DNA from: Pieris napi
Taxonomy: Eukaryota > Arthropoda > Insecta > Lepidoptera > Pieridae
DNA: 64,000 nt
Direction of reading: 5' to 3'
Assembly (NCBI RefSeq): GCF_905475465.1
Contig: NC_062255.1
Coordinates: forward strand, 1,674,001-1,738,000
Position numbers and translations under genes: made by a program. This document shows, piece by piece, positions 10,549-20,328 of this stretch (positions within the stretch are counted from its first letter, which is position 1; the number at the start of each line of letters is the position of its first letter). A model generated the notes under the pieces. The model did no database searches. It had not been told where the DNA came from and was given only the letters and a program-made list of their open reading frames with translations.

Positions 10549-11180
10549 GTGCTCGTTCAGACACAGCGGGAACCGCGCGATTGTCAGATCGTGCGGTTTG
10601 AACCGCAAAAATGGCGACTGTTCAGACAGTGGCGGTTAGTTAGCGATCAGTTTCAAGATGGAAGTCGAAGAGTAACTAACGTGTCAGTGGTTGATACAGA
10701 AAATAAAGAAAACGCAGATTCAGAGAGGATCTTAAGAGGATAGTAACACTATATCCCAATTTAAGAACGTTTGAGCGAAATTTTTTTGACTATTTGAGAA
10801 TGTTAATAAAATCTTTTGATGAACTCATTGAACAAATCAGGTAAGATATTTCAAGCTCTGAAACACATATGAGGGCAAGCGTGTTACCAGAAGAAAAACT
10901 CTCCACTTCATAAATAAATAACTCACGGTGCTCTTATTATGACGTGTTAATCGCGCGGTGCCCGCAAAGCTAATGAACGCTGAGTAAGATCTTCATAGTA
11001 ATAGAACCGCGCGGGTGTATCGCGATTCTATTTTCTGGCGGTTGGGTTGCGGAAACCGCGCGGTTTGATTAACCGCGCGGGTATGTCTGAACGATTACTT
11101 AATAACTCATACAAATAAGACCCGCGCGATTTCCATGCGATTCTGAAATCGCGCGGTTCCCGCCGTGTCTGAACGAGCAA
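10549..11180 (+). mobile_element. Non-autonomous PIF/Harbinger element (632 bp)
   Basis: Ends are inverted repeats reading GCTCGTTCAGACACRGCGGG with further matching GC-rich sequence (ACCGCGCGATT), flanked by TAA on both sides (10546-10548 and 11181-11183). A 3-bp TAA duplication is the Harbinger signature. The interior keeps a remnant of the transposase first exon, then is deleted. Confidence 0.7.
10730..10852 (+). pseudogene. Remnant of Harbinger transposase first exon
   Basis: One frame reads IVTLYPNLRTFERNFFDYLR then MLIKSFDELIEQI, followed directly by a GTAAG donor. The pattern (LR...F..YLRM...SFDEL...I) is the N-terminal segment of Harbinger DDE transposases. The catalytic exons are missing, so no enzyme is made. 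Confidence 0.6.
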
Positions 11181-11200
11181 TAAGTCCCGACTCATATCAG

Positions 11201-11310
11201 CCTTGCAATTCTGTAACTCACTTTTCGAACTCACACAGCGGTTTTTGAGATCGACCGCCGATGCGAAAACCGCTGTGAGAGTTCGAAAAGTGAGTTACAG
11301 ATTCGCAAGG
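11201..11310. mobile_element. 110-bp hairpin MITE
   Basis: Almost the whole element is one palindrome: CTGTAACTCACTTTTCGAAC on the left is matched inverted on the right, ending GCAAGG, with a loop of about 20 bases. CAG flanks both sides and may be the target duplication. Confidence 0.6.
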
Positions 11311-11988
11311 CAGAACAACCTAGCTCGCGAGTGGCAATGTTGTTTTCAACAACGTTGTTTTTGTTTTGCATTAAGCCTTTTGCATAAGTATAAGGCCAAA
11401 GTCCAGAAACATTCTCCTATGTTGAATAAAACACAGGGTCTGATTACTTCGAAACTGTGTTTGCTGACAAAAGACTATTGTATATTTTATCAAGACTACT
11501 AAGTAATGAAAGACTGCTATTTATTCATAAACCTTTATCATTCAGTAGGTACTTTGATTATTTCAATATAGCTTGTCTTAAATCATATGTTATTTTGGTT
11601 TTTAGAGGAGATTTGGGCAAGCGTTAGATTGGACGGTCACTAGTCGTATAGAACGTTAACTGTTGTTTAAAAATGACTTCTAATTAATTTCTACTTCCTT
11701 ATTATCTTGGGAGAACTATAACAATTTTAGTGATCGTCCATTCTGACGTCTGCATGGTCACCTATCATAGAGTAATCAATATAAAGACTTATCAATTATT
11801 TCACAGTTCATATTTTACTTCTTTCGAAGTTTTCAAACCCCGATGCCGTACCTATCATAAAAATTAAAATATCGAACAATGTTACAATTCCCTCAGTATA
11901 AATATATAGGCACAAAAGATTTTGTTAAAAATAAGTTTATTTATATAAATAATGGTATAGGTAGTAACAGAACGCCTAACTATATGTA

Positions 11989-13289
11989 GAGGAGAGTGAC
12001 CAAATATGGAATACCATTTTGATTTTTAGGCATAATTTCCACAAGTGTTATAAATAAAAAACTTTTTGTGGTAATTATTAACAATCATATATTTGCACTT
12101 TAGTTTGTAATAAGTTTAGGTTTTATTGATTAGTTTAAGGTAAGAAAAAATTTAAAAAACTAAATAACGATTTAGGTACCTAAATATGGAATAGGTACCC
12201 CAAATATGGAATACTATAAACACTATCAAAAATTAACCTTAAAATACACGAGACTCTTTAGAAACTTGGTATAATATAGAAAGGTACACAATTTTTTTAC
12301 AAAAATCACAAATCCAGGTATCAAACTCTGGCACAGCGCAATCATTACATGCCCAGAGTCCACACATAAGATACTTGATCCATGTTTCCCCATGAGTATC
12401 ATTCGAAAACAGCACACCACAGAAAATACACTCCGAATCTTCAGATTCTGGAGCTGTATATCCTATCAAGGCATTGGGTTCACAGTCAGTATCAAATAGC
12501 ATCACCTCCTCATCATCTGAATTAGGCTTAGTCTTCTCTTTTGATGTTTTTCCTTTTGATATTTTCTGTTATTAATTCTTGTTTTTTGCCAACACGACAG
12601 TTTTCTTTCCGAGTGTAGTAGCTGCGGCTTCTCCTGGAGAAAATTCGTTTTTCTGACATAATCAAAACAAAGTAGACAAGTTGACACATCAAAGTATTGT
12701 CCAGCTTTTAAATAACCCATTTGTTTCTCTCTTACTAATTTTATTACTTCCGCCATATGCTCTGAATCCATTCTTTTCGCTTTGTTTTCGAGTTGACGCC
12801 CGCCGTTTTGGTAAAACATTAAAAAAATATATAATTAACAAAATCATCATGTCAGCTGATACTTCAGAGAACTAATTATGGAATAGTCCATAATTGGATA
12901 CTGTGATCTGTCCATATTTGGATTTTCCAACGATTTCAAACTGACATTCAGATTTTTATATTTAAGAAAGTAATATCATCTAATACCGCTAAAACATACA
13001 AAAGAACGTCTAAACGGTCTCTAAAAGCTATAAAATCAATACTGTGTGCACTTTCTTTACGAAAAATACGTATTTTTAACATACCTTAGAAAGTTATGCG
13101 GTAGCGACAAAACAAAAAACTGTCACAATGACGAAAGCCCTTGCTGAATTGACATGCTACAACTTGTACTCGTAAAAGGGGGTAAAAAGAGACAGAAAAT
13201 CATTGTTTATTGCGTATGTGAGTTTGCATTTAGGAGAAATAGGGGTATTCCATATTAGGGATACTATCCCATATTTGGTCACTTTCCTC
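11989..13289 (-). mobile_element. Internally deleted pogo-like element (1.3 kb)
   Basis: Inverted ends GAGGARAGTGACCAAATATGG flanked by TA on both sides. ATATGGAATA-like blocks recur just inside both ends (near 12183, 12207, 12878, 13270), a subterminal repeat pattern. The minus strand keeps both extremities of the transposase gene but not the catalytic middle. Confidence 0.7.
12239..12819 (-). pseudogene. pogo-like transposase remnant: psq-type HTH start and C-terminal zinc finger
   Basis: Two minus-strand frames remain. The first (12819-12502, 105 codons) has a Pipsqueak-type DNA-binding start: MDSEHMAEVIKLVREKQMGY then LKAGQYFDVS. The second (12505-12239) encodes an acidic linker and a C-terminal zinc finger, CIFCGVLFSND...ETWIKYLMCGLWACNDCA...WICDFCKK, the PHD-like finger found at the end of many insect pogo transposases. 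The two frames overlap by a few bases and are offset, so an internal deletion plus a frame change removed the whole DDE/DDD catalytic domain. If both parts were expressed together, the product would bind DNA but could not cut it. Confidence 0.6.
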
Positions 13290-13431
13290 TACTTTAAAGG
13301 TAAAAACTTTCACAAAGTAAAGAAATACCATTTTTACATTGAATACAAGGAATAATTTTTCATTTAAAATTATTTGCAAGATTTGAGTAAAACAAGTAAA
13401 TCCGAACCAAATACTTTTTTCTTCCTTTTTA

Positions 13432-13930
13432 TAGCCATGTTGAAAACGGGGAAAACGGGCAGGAGGCTCATCTGATATTAAGTGATAGGCCGCCTATGGA
13501 CGTGCCGGTCTTTTAAAAATTGTTAGGCTGCAGCTATTAATCCGAACAACTCCCAGAAAGCGACTCCCGATGGAGAAGATCCATCCACGTCTCTACTCAA
13601 CGCTAACAGATCAAGCCGCTAGGTGATTGGTCGTCGACGACTCGAACCGAGTGGTTACATGCACAAGTGGAAAGAACTGGTACTGGGGATTCCACCCAGA
13701 GGTGAGAACAGTATTCCATGTGGGGCCGAAACAATTGCAACCGATGGCTCGGAGTGAAGTACCGTCTTGCCTTACTGAACACACCAAGCTTTTCCACACC
13801 CCACGTATCACGTCGTTCGATATGTCAACGCCCAGTACCCCGATTCTCGCTGGGGCTTCACGAAAAGTATCTTCGAAGAGTGTGATCTACATACGTTGTC
13901 TCAAGATGGCTAATTTAGCTGGCGTTAATT
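13432..13930 (-). mobile_element. CR1/Jockey-like LINE fragment
   Basis: Matches the 3' third of the LINE at 16203-18019 with internal deletions and frame breaks. Recognisable peptides include LGVFSKARRYFTPSHRLQL and RPHMEYCSHLW. Confidence 0.75.
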
Positions 13931-14307
13931 CGCCCACATTATGGTGTTCAGTAATCAGATCACGACACATCAAAGGCCCAATCTAGATTCTATCTTATAG
14001 TTTTTATATAATCAAAGGAATATAGAAATCGTTTATCAATTAAACACGAAATTAGTAGGCGAATTTCCGCGGTACCACGCACGGGCAATCCGCCAACATT
14101 ATTTTATTTCTGTATATTTTCTATTCAGAGGAATTCCTAGAAAATGTCAAGATCATATATTATGATATCAGCCGATCAGTGCCTCGTTGTTTCACTGTTC
14201 TTTCATTGCGATATAGCATAGATTTACTCCAGTTCGATAAAATCGATGTACACGTGTATAATTGATCAAGAAATAATAAGTTGATTGCTATAATAATTAT
14301 TATAATA

Positions 14308-14517
14308 CACTGGCTGTACCCAGCCACGCGTCGCTGTGGCACATTGTGATGGAATGGTTGAAAAATAAGAATCAAAACAAAGAAGACATTTCATATATAA
14401 GTTAAAAACAATCCTTGATGGGAATTATATATCATTCTAAAATTTCAGCTCGATCGGTGCCTAACTTTTTGAGTTTTTGACACACAAACAAACATAACAT
14501 TTATATATATATAGATA
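14308..14517 (+). repeat. Interspersed repeat, CTGGCTGTACCC...TATATATA type
   Basis: Same family as 2683-3044, opposite orientation, shorter. It shares TTTCAGCTCGATCGGTGCC and the terminal TATATATATA run. Confidence 0.5.
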
Positions 14518-14819
14518 TAACCTTTCTTTTATTAAACTAGCGTACTGCTGGTCATATTGTATTTTTTCGGACATAATGTTCTTTACGTTAGAATAGAAAT
14601 AATTTTTCCGATATTTAAATCAGTCCGATAGTGTTTTTATTCCTCACTTTATTCGATCCAACATAAGAAAGTATTTACTTTTATGCGGAGCCCAAACAGA
14701 CGAGTTACCCTCTAAAATACTTCTAACCAATGCGTTGTACAAGCTTGAGATGGATGTATGCTAGTAAACGTTTTTGCCTATTTTCAGAAGTCGACGGCTA
14801 AATACAAAATACCATCTGT

Positions 14820-15056
14820 ATCACCTCGACGTCCGTTCTTCCACAACTGAGCCTTTTCTAAGACAGTTTTTTCAGACAGTTTTGACAGCTGCCCACTGAA
14901 GTATTTCCGAACCAATTCGACTTACGGTCCTTAAGAAAAGAGCGTACCAATTCTTGAAAGGCCAGCAACGCACTTGCGAGCCTTCGACAGTGTGAGTGTC
15001 CACGGTATCACTAAACATCAGGTGAGGCACCGTGCCCGTATACCTCCTATTACATA
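14820..15056 (+). mobile_element. 3' stub of CR1/Jockey-like LINE
   Basis: Runs from TCACCTCGACGTCCGTTCTT to the family's 3' end; GAAGTATTTCCGAACCAATT and the GAGTGTCCACGG segment are clear. Frame-disrupted. Confidence 0.65.
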
Positions 15057-15153
15057 AAAAACCAGGAAAATCTCAGAGCTTTATAGCAAATAAACAATTA
15101 GAACTTCAATTAAAAAAGACATGAAATTAATCCGCTAAATTTATTAATATTAC

Positions 15154-15348
15154 CTGTGGACAATCCCCAATGTAGTGTCCTTTCTTGAAGCACAAATGGC
15201 ACATGTAGGCCGGGGGCGGCGGCCTGGGCGGGCGGCGCAGTGACAGTGCGGCTAACTGCTCCGCTAGTGAGTTGCTGTCGTCTGTGGGCGGCTGGGTCGT
15301 CCCCGTGGCTGCTGTTGGGAGAGGACCCCATACTGATCCAGGAACCCA
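15154..15348 (-). CDS. Zcchc24: ZCCHC24 homologue, exon 2 (linker and CCHC knuckle)
   Basis: A 195-base exon, phase 0 at both ends (acceptor CTTTCAG, donor CACAG/GTAATA). It starts WVPGSVWGPLPTAATGT, continues as a low-complexity linker, then SLAEQLAALSLRRPPRPPPP. It ends with the CCHC zinc knuckle YMCHLCFKKGHYIGDCPQ (C-x2-C-x4-H-x4-C). Knuckle residues C, C, H and C are all present. In vertebrate ZCCHC24 the same proline-rich run precedes a YLCHLCFNKGHYIKDCPQ-like knuckle. The exon is GC-rich compared with the surrounding intron, as expected for old coding sequence. Confidence 0.93.
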
Positions 15349-15477
15349 CTGAAAGATTAAATTAAAAAAAATGTAATTGATATAATCTTTCTAACTTAAC
15401 AAATATTCAGTACATATTTACAATTTTCTTAACCTAATAGTAATAATATTTTTTTTAAAAAGAATATTAAAACAAAT

Positions 15478-15665
15478 TTAAAAATTTCGTCCCTGTGGCA
15501 GTGTACCTTTAATTCTGACGATTCCTTGCTGTATTGCGATACTTATTCGTTGAGCCAGGAAAGTACCAGCTCTGAGGTTACCCGTACTATCAACTAGGCG
15601 CCAGCTGAAATCTTTAATTAGCACCTGTGCACTTGAACTCCACAGCCCAAGAGTCTTAACTCCAA
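15478..15665 (-). pseudogene. LINE fragment (VKTLGLWSSS... family)
   Basis: Minus-strand reading gives GVKTLGLWSSSAQVLIKDF and LAQRISIAIQQG, a decayed C-terminal end of a LINE polyprotein. Same family as 3690-3885, 15880-16070 and 29770-29950. Confidence 0.55.
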
Positions 15666-15879
15666 AGGGAACAAAATCGAAGTTGCAGGAAAGACTTATA
15701 TTTGAGTTATTTATTATTTTTATTGGGATTACATTAAAATTACATAAGATTAAGAAACATCTTACATGTAGAAGATCTTGCTCTGGATGTAATAATTCCC
15801 TAATACTGGATTCCAAAAAATATTTTTTTCATATTGTTTACTATGTACATACATATATATAAACCTATGTTATCTCATC

Positions 15880-16070
15880 TCTTCGGCCGTGGGGTTGTAG
15901 TGCACAGGCGCTTATTAAAGATTTAAGTTGGCGCCTGGTAGATAGTACCAGGGAACCAGAGCTGGTGCTTTCCTCGCTCAACGAATAAGTATCTCAATAC
16001 AGCAAGGAAACGCATCAAAGGTCATACTACCACAGGGACCAAACTTTTTAAATTTGTTTTAATTTTCTTT
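15880..16070 (+). repeat. LINE fragment (same family as 15478-15665, opposite strand)
   Basis: Shares GTGCACAGGCGCTTATTAAA, GGCGCCTGGTAGATAGTACC and the CCACAGGGACCAAACTTTTT end. With 15478-15665 it forms an inverted pair some 400 bases apart. Confidence 0.55.
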
Positions 16071-16218
16071 TGATTATTAAAAAATAATCAAAAGAAGAGG
16101 GAGAGAAGGTTAAGAAAATTGTACATACTGTATATTTGATTGATATAATTACTAATATCCCAATTAATAATTTAAATGGTTATTTATTAAACAGTACATG
16201 TTTGTTTTTTTTTTTTTT

Positions 16219-18019
16219 TTATAGAACGGGGGGCAAACGGGCAGGAGGCTCACCTGATGTTAAGTGATACCGCCGCCCATGGACACTCTCAATGCCAGAG
16301 GGCTCGCGAGTGCGTTGCCGGCCTTTTAAGAATAGGTACGCTCTTTTCTTGAAGGACCCTAAGTCGAATTGGTTCGGAAATACTTCAGTGGGCAGCTGGT
16401 TCCACATAGTGGTTGTGCGCGGCAAAAACTGCCTTGAAAAACGCTCAGTTGTGGAACGGCGGACGTCGAGGTGATACGGGTGGAATTTCGTATTCTGTCT
16501 CGACGTCCGATGATGAAATTCAGCTGCAGGTATTAATCCGAACAACTCCTCTGAACACTCTCCATGGTAAATGCGGTAGAAGATGCAGAGTGACCCCACA
16601 TCTCTACGCAACGCCAAAGGATCAAGCCGCTCGGAGAGGGATTGGTCGTCGACGATTCGAACCGCTCTGCGTTGTATACGGTCAAGTGGAAGGAGCTGGT
16701 ACTGGGGAGCCCCCGCCCAGATGTGAGAGCAGTACTCCATGTGGGGCCGAATTTGCGCTTTATATAGTTGCATGCGGTGGCCCGGAGTGAAGTACCGCCT
16801 CGCCTTGCTGAGCACACCAAGCTTTTTGGAGGCTAATTTAGCCTTTCCCTCCAAGTGACCGCGAAACTGAACGTCGTTCGATATGTCAACGCCAAGTATT
16901 CCAATGCTGGCTGTGGCTTTAAGAAGAGTGTTTTCGAAAAGAGGAGTAGCGACAAAGGGTGTTTTTTTAGCGGAAAACGCGCAAACTTGTGTCTTCTTGG
17001 GGTTAAATTGGACTAGGTTTTGTCTGCCCCAGTCTGAGACTCCACGTAGTAGAGTTTCGACTTCAGACACAAGTTTGTTCCGGTACTCATCAACAACTGC
17101 CCGAGAAATACCTGCCCGGCCAGTGTAAAGAATATCCCCAGTGCTGTCATCCGCATAGCAGTGAATGTTGCTAAGTTGCAACATATCATTGATATGCAGA
17201 AGAAATAGGGTCGGGGATAGAACACAGCCTTGTGGGACCCCAGCGTTCACGGGTTTAAGGTCGGAACATGCTCCGTCGATGAGGACCTTGATGCTCCGAT
17301 CGGCCAGAAAGCTGGAGATCCAATCGCATAATTTCTCGGGAAGCCCATAGGCTGGAAGCTTCGAGAGCAGTGCTCTGTGCCACACCCGATCGAAGGCTTT
17401 CGCTATGTCCAAACTTACCGCCAGCGCCTCCCCCTTGGACTCAATTGCTTCCGCCCACCTATGGGTAAGGTATACAAGGAGGTCACCAGCTGAGCGACCA
17501 CGACGAAAGCCGTACTGAGAATCGCTAATCAACTGGTGACCCTCTAGATAACTCAAGAGCTGGCAATTAATAATGGTTTCCATTATTTTGGAGAACAAGG
17601 AGGTTATAGCTATTGGGCGATAGTTGGACGGATCAGAGCGATCGCCTTTTTTTGGGATCGGATGTATCGAAGCGGTCTTCCAGCACTTCGGGACAGTGCC
17701 AAGCGAGTACAGGTACCGGAAAAGGCGCGTTAAGACCGGAGCCAACTCAGGAGCACAAGTACGCAGCACAATTGGGGGGATACCATCCGGCCCGCTCGAC
17801 TTATGAATGTCCAAGGAAGATAGTGCTTTGCGGACAGCACGTTGCCGGAATGTGATTTCCGGCATCGAGGAATCACACCGCGAAATGGTCGGTGGTGATC
17901 TCCCTCGGTCATCCAAAGTCGAGTTGGACGCGAAGAGACAGCCCAAAAGGTCGGCCTTCTCCTTCGCAGTGTGGGCCAGAGAGTCATCCTCCCTGTGCAG
18001 TGGCGGAATGGAGGGCTGA
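16219..18019 (-). CDS. Non-LTR reverse transcriptase, CR1/Jockey-like (3' part of ORF2)
   Basis: An uninterrupted frame of about 600 codons, from the insertion point to TAA at 16221-16219. It contains a complete reverse transcriptase: IHPIPKKGDRSDPSNYRPIA, SDSQYGFRRGRSAGD, the palm aspartate in LDIAKAFDRVWH, GVPQGCVLSPTLF, and the catalytic HCYADDST box. The C-terminal region follows: RRYFTPGHRMQLYKAQIRPH, MEYCSHIWAGAP, then the tail MWNQLPTEVFPNQFDLGSFK, SGIESVHGRRYHLTSGEPPA and LPPVL. The upstream apurinic endonuclease is missing. The TAA stop lies where the sequence turns into the A-tail (TTCTATAAAAAA), so the family has practically no 3' UTR. The open frame suggests it was recently mobile before being split. 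Confidence 0.85.
18015..18019. repeat. Target-site duplication GCTGA (left)
   Basis: Five bases before the left LTR, repeated after the right LTR at 24145-24149. A 5-bp duplication fits BEL/Pao integrases. Confidence 0.9.
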
Positions 18020-18238
18020 TGTCTAAATTAATTATTTGTTTAAGTAATAGATGGCGTTAGGCGTGTGTTAAAACGCGATGGCGTAACAACGTCTTGGTAT
18101 TATATAGGATTTAAGGTTTATTTAATAGAATGAAGTTTTTGAAGTTTTTATAGTATAAATCAAGTGTCCCTCTCTTTAAGTAATAAATAAACAGTGAAAT
18201 TGTGTTGTGTGTGTCATTCCGTGATAGGTTTTTGTTCA
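18020..18238 (+). repeat. Left LTR (219 bp)
   Basis: Begins TGTCTAAATTAATTATTTG, ends GGTTTTTGTTCA. A poly(A) signal AATAAA lies at about 18183. Confidence 0.93.
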
Positions 18239-18256
18239 TGGTGCCGAAACCCGAGA
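18239..18256 (+). promoter_or_regulatory. Primer-binding site
   Basis: TGGTGCCGAAACCCGAGA directly abuts the LTR end, as expected for a tRNA primer site. Which tRNA it pairs with was not determined. Confidence 0.7.
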
Positions 18257-18492
18257 TGGACTTTGGACTCGTGAGTTAATGCAAAAGACTTAGAATATTT
18301 ATTCATTAGTGACAACTGGACTTGTAAAATTTTATAGTAATTAGTATGGACTTAGAATAATTTCAACCAATCTTGGACTTAGAATAATTTCAACAAATCT
18401 TGAACTAATTTAAAAAAAAGTGTTGTAAATTAAAATAATTAAAACATTAGTGATTTGAAATAATAGACTTTACGTAATTTTAAATTGAAATA

Positions 18493-20328
18493 ATGGCTTT
18501 TAACATAATAAAAAATCAAGAGGATTTACATTCAAGGCTACAAAAGGCGCATTCAAATTATAAGAAAAGTCCAAGAGTGAGAATAACAAAAGCATATGTC
18601 CAAACACGTATAAATACTTTAGATGAGTTGCTGAAGGAATTTATGGATAATCATAAGCATTTAATACAAATAGTTGTTCCAGAACAAATAAAGTCGTTTC
18701 CGTATTTTGAAGAAGACATTTGTGATTCGTTCCAAGAAATATATACTGAATATATGACAGATTTAAAAGAAAAGTTAGAACAGTTTGAGAGTTCAACATG
18801 TAGGGCAAATCAAGCAAAGGCTCATTCTGTAGATGTTATAAAATTACCACGGATACAACTACCCTCATTTTCTGGAAAATATAGTGAATGGCAGACATTT
18901 TATGATTTGTTCTGTTCTGTTATTCATAATAATGAAATGTTATCGCCTGCGCAGAAATTGCATTATTTAAAAAGTAGTATAGTAGGAGAACCCTTAAACT
19001 TAATAGGAAATTATTCGACTACAGATCTCAACTATGAAGAAGCGTGGAATCAATTAGTAAAAAGATATAACAACAAAAGATATAATAGTAATGCAATTCT
19101 TAAGACTTTATTTTCACAGAAATCAATTAGTGAATCATCATCAGCAATTAAACAATTATTAGATACAACAACTTCTTGTTTAAAGGCGTTGGATAATATG
19201 GGCATATCTACGGCTTCTTGGGATTCTATTGTAATTTATTTGACAGTCTCGAAAATAGACTTAGAAACACATAAACAGTGGGAAAATCACATAAATAATT
19301 TGTCAGATGATTTGCCAACATGGTCGCAATTTGTTGAGTTTCTTGAGGGAAGATTTAGGAGTCTAGAGATGGTTGAGACTGGAAAACAATTACCTAAACC
19401 TAGTTTTCAAGTGAAAAAACATGTTCCTAAAACGTTTCACGCGGCAGTTCAAGAGAATAATAAAAAAACGGAATTTAGTTGTCCTTTATGCGGAGAAAAT
19501 CATTATATTAATTTATGTAAGCAATTTAGACTTCGTACTGTTCAACAAAGAAGAGATTTTGCTCTGTCGAAAGGACTTTGTTACAATTGCTTACAAACGA
19601 CTCACGTAGTAAATAAATGTCGACAATCGACATGTTGTAAGAAATGTGGCAGAAGACATAATACTTTGCTGCATTTTGAGAGGGAAGGAAGTGACACACA
19701 CATTAATAATGTATTGGAGGAAGTTCAAAATGGAGAAGAGAATCCAGTGCCAAGTACATCGATTGTAGCAAATTTTGCAAAACGTCAAGGGCACAATCAA
19801 CAAGTGCTTCTGGCGACAGCTGTCGTCAAGGCGAGGTCCAGGAGTGGAAATAGGAGTATATTGCGGGTTTTGTTAGATCAAGGCTCGCAAGCTTCGTTTA
19901 TCACAGAAGCGGCTGCTCAATTGTTAAATTTAAAAAAAATATCTGTTAATAGTAATGTTTCAGGTCTGGGAGATGGTCAAATGCATGTAAAATATTTAGT
20001 TATATTGTATTTAGAATCTCGCCATAATCCAGAATGTTTAATTCGAGTTAATGCTTACGTGTTACGGTCACTCACTGATATGCTGCCTTGTGACAGAATT
20101 GATTTACCTGATTGGAAGGAACTTTCTACGTTAGAATTAGCTGATCCAGGTTATACTATACCAGGTAAAATAGATTTATTGGTAGGAGCTGAGGTATACT
20201 CAGATATATTGTTAGATGGCCTAATAAAACAACCCAAAGGAAAACTTATCGCACAAAATACGGCCTTTGGTTGGGTTTTATCGGGAAAAATGTCTGATAC
20301 TTATTCCACAGCTAACATTACGAGTTGA
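18493..20328 (+). CDS. BEL/Pao Gag and protease region
   Basis: 611 codons from ATG 18493 to an in-frame TGA (20326-20328). Residues ~115-270 are the Pao-type Gag region (LPRIQLPSFSGKYSEWQTF, then YNNKRYNSNAILKTLF), which gathers the genomic RNA into particles. Zinc knuckles follow: CPLCGENHYINLC (~res 333), CYNCLQTTHVVNKC (~res 366) and a CCKKCGRRH motif. The aspartic protease starts at ~res 459 with LLDQGSQASFI; the family usually has D-S-G or D-T-G, so the Q after D is a small oddity. The frame ends FGWVLSG...ITS, which in relatives leads straight on into the RT region. The next codon after TGA continues that homology in the same frame. Confidence 0.9.
   Translation: MAFNIIKNQEDLHSRLQKAHSNYKKSPRVRITKAYVQTRINTLDELLKEFMDNHKHLIQIVVPEQIKSFPYFEEDICDSFQEIYTEYMTDLKEKLEQFESSTCRANQAKAHSVDVIKLPRIQLPSFSGKYSEWQTFYDLFCSVIHNNEMLSPAQKLHYLKSSIVGEPLNLIGNYSTTDLNYEEAWNQLVKRYNNKRYNSNAILKTLFSQKSISESSSAIKQLLDTTTSCLKALDNMGISTASWDSIVIYLTVSKIDLETHKQWENHINNLSDDLPTWSQFVEFLEGRFRSLEMVETGKQLPKPSFQVKKHVPKTFHAAVQENNKKTEFSCPLCGENHYINLCKQFRLRTVQQRRDFALSKGLCYNCLQTTHVVNKCRQSTCCKKCGRRHNTLLHFEREGSDTHINNVLEEVQNGEENPVPSTSIVANFAKRQGHNQQVLLATAVVKARSRSGNRSILRVLLDQGSQASFITEAAAQLLNLKKISVNSNVSGLGDGQMHVKYLVILYLESRHNPECLIRVNAYVLRSLTDMLPCDRIDLPDWKELSTLELADPGYTIPGKIDLLVGAEVYSDILLDGLIKQPKGKLIAQNTAFGWVLSGKMSDTYSTANITS

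Larger units (their letters stand above)
16203..18019 (-). mobile_element. CR1/Jockey-like LINE, 3' part (interrupted)
   Basis: A non-LTR retrotransposon lying antisense-free (same strand) in intron 1 of the ZCCHC24 gene. It ends in an A-run (16203-16219 on the plus strand as T) and is cut at 18019 by the BEL/Pao element. The same LINE resumes at 24150, after the duplicated GCTGA. The 5' end is lost. Confidence 0.85.

Noticed and set aside
15110..15349. 79-codon minus-strand frame starting MGSWISMGSS
   Set aside because: It is the wrong frame over ZCCHC24 exon 2; the frame with the CCHC knuckle is the right one.
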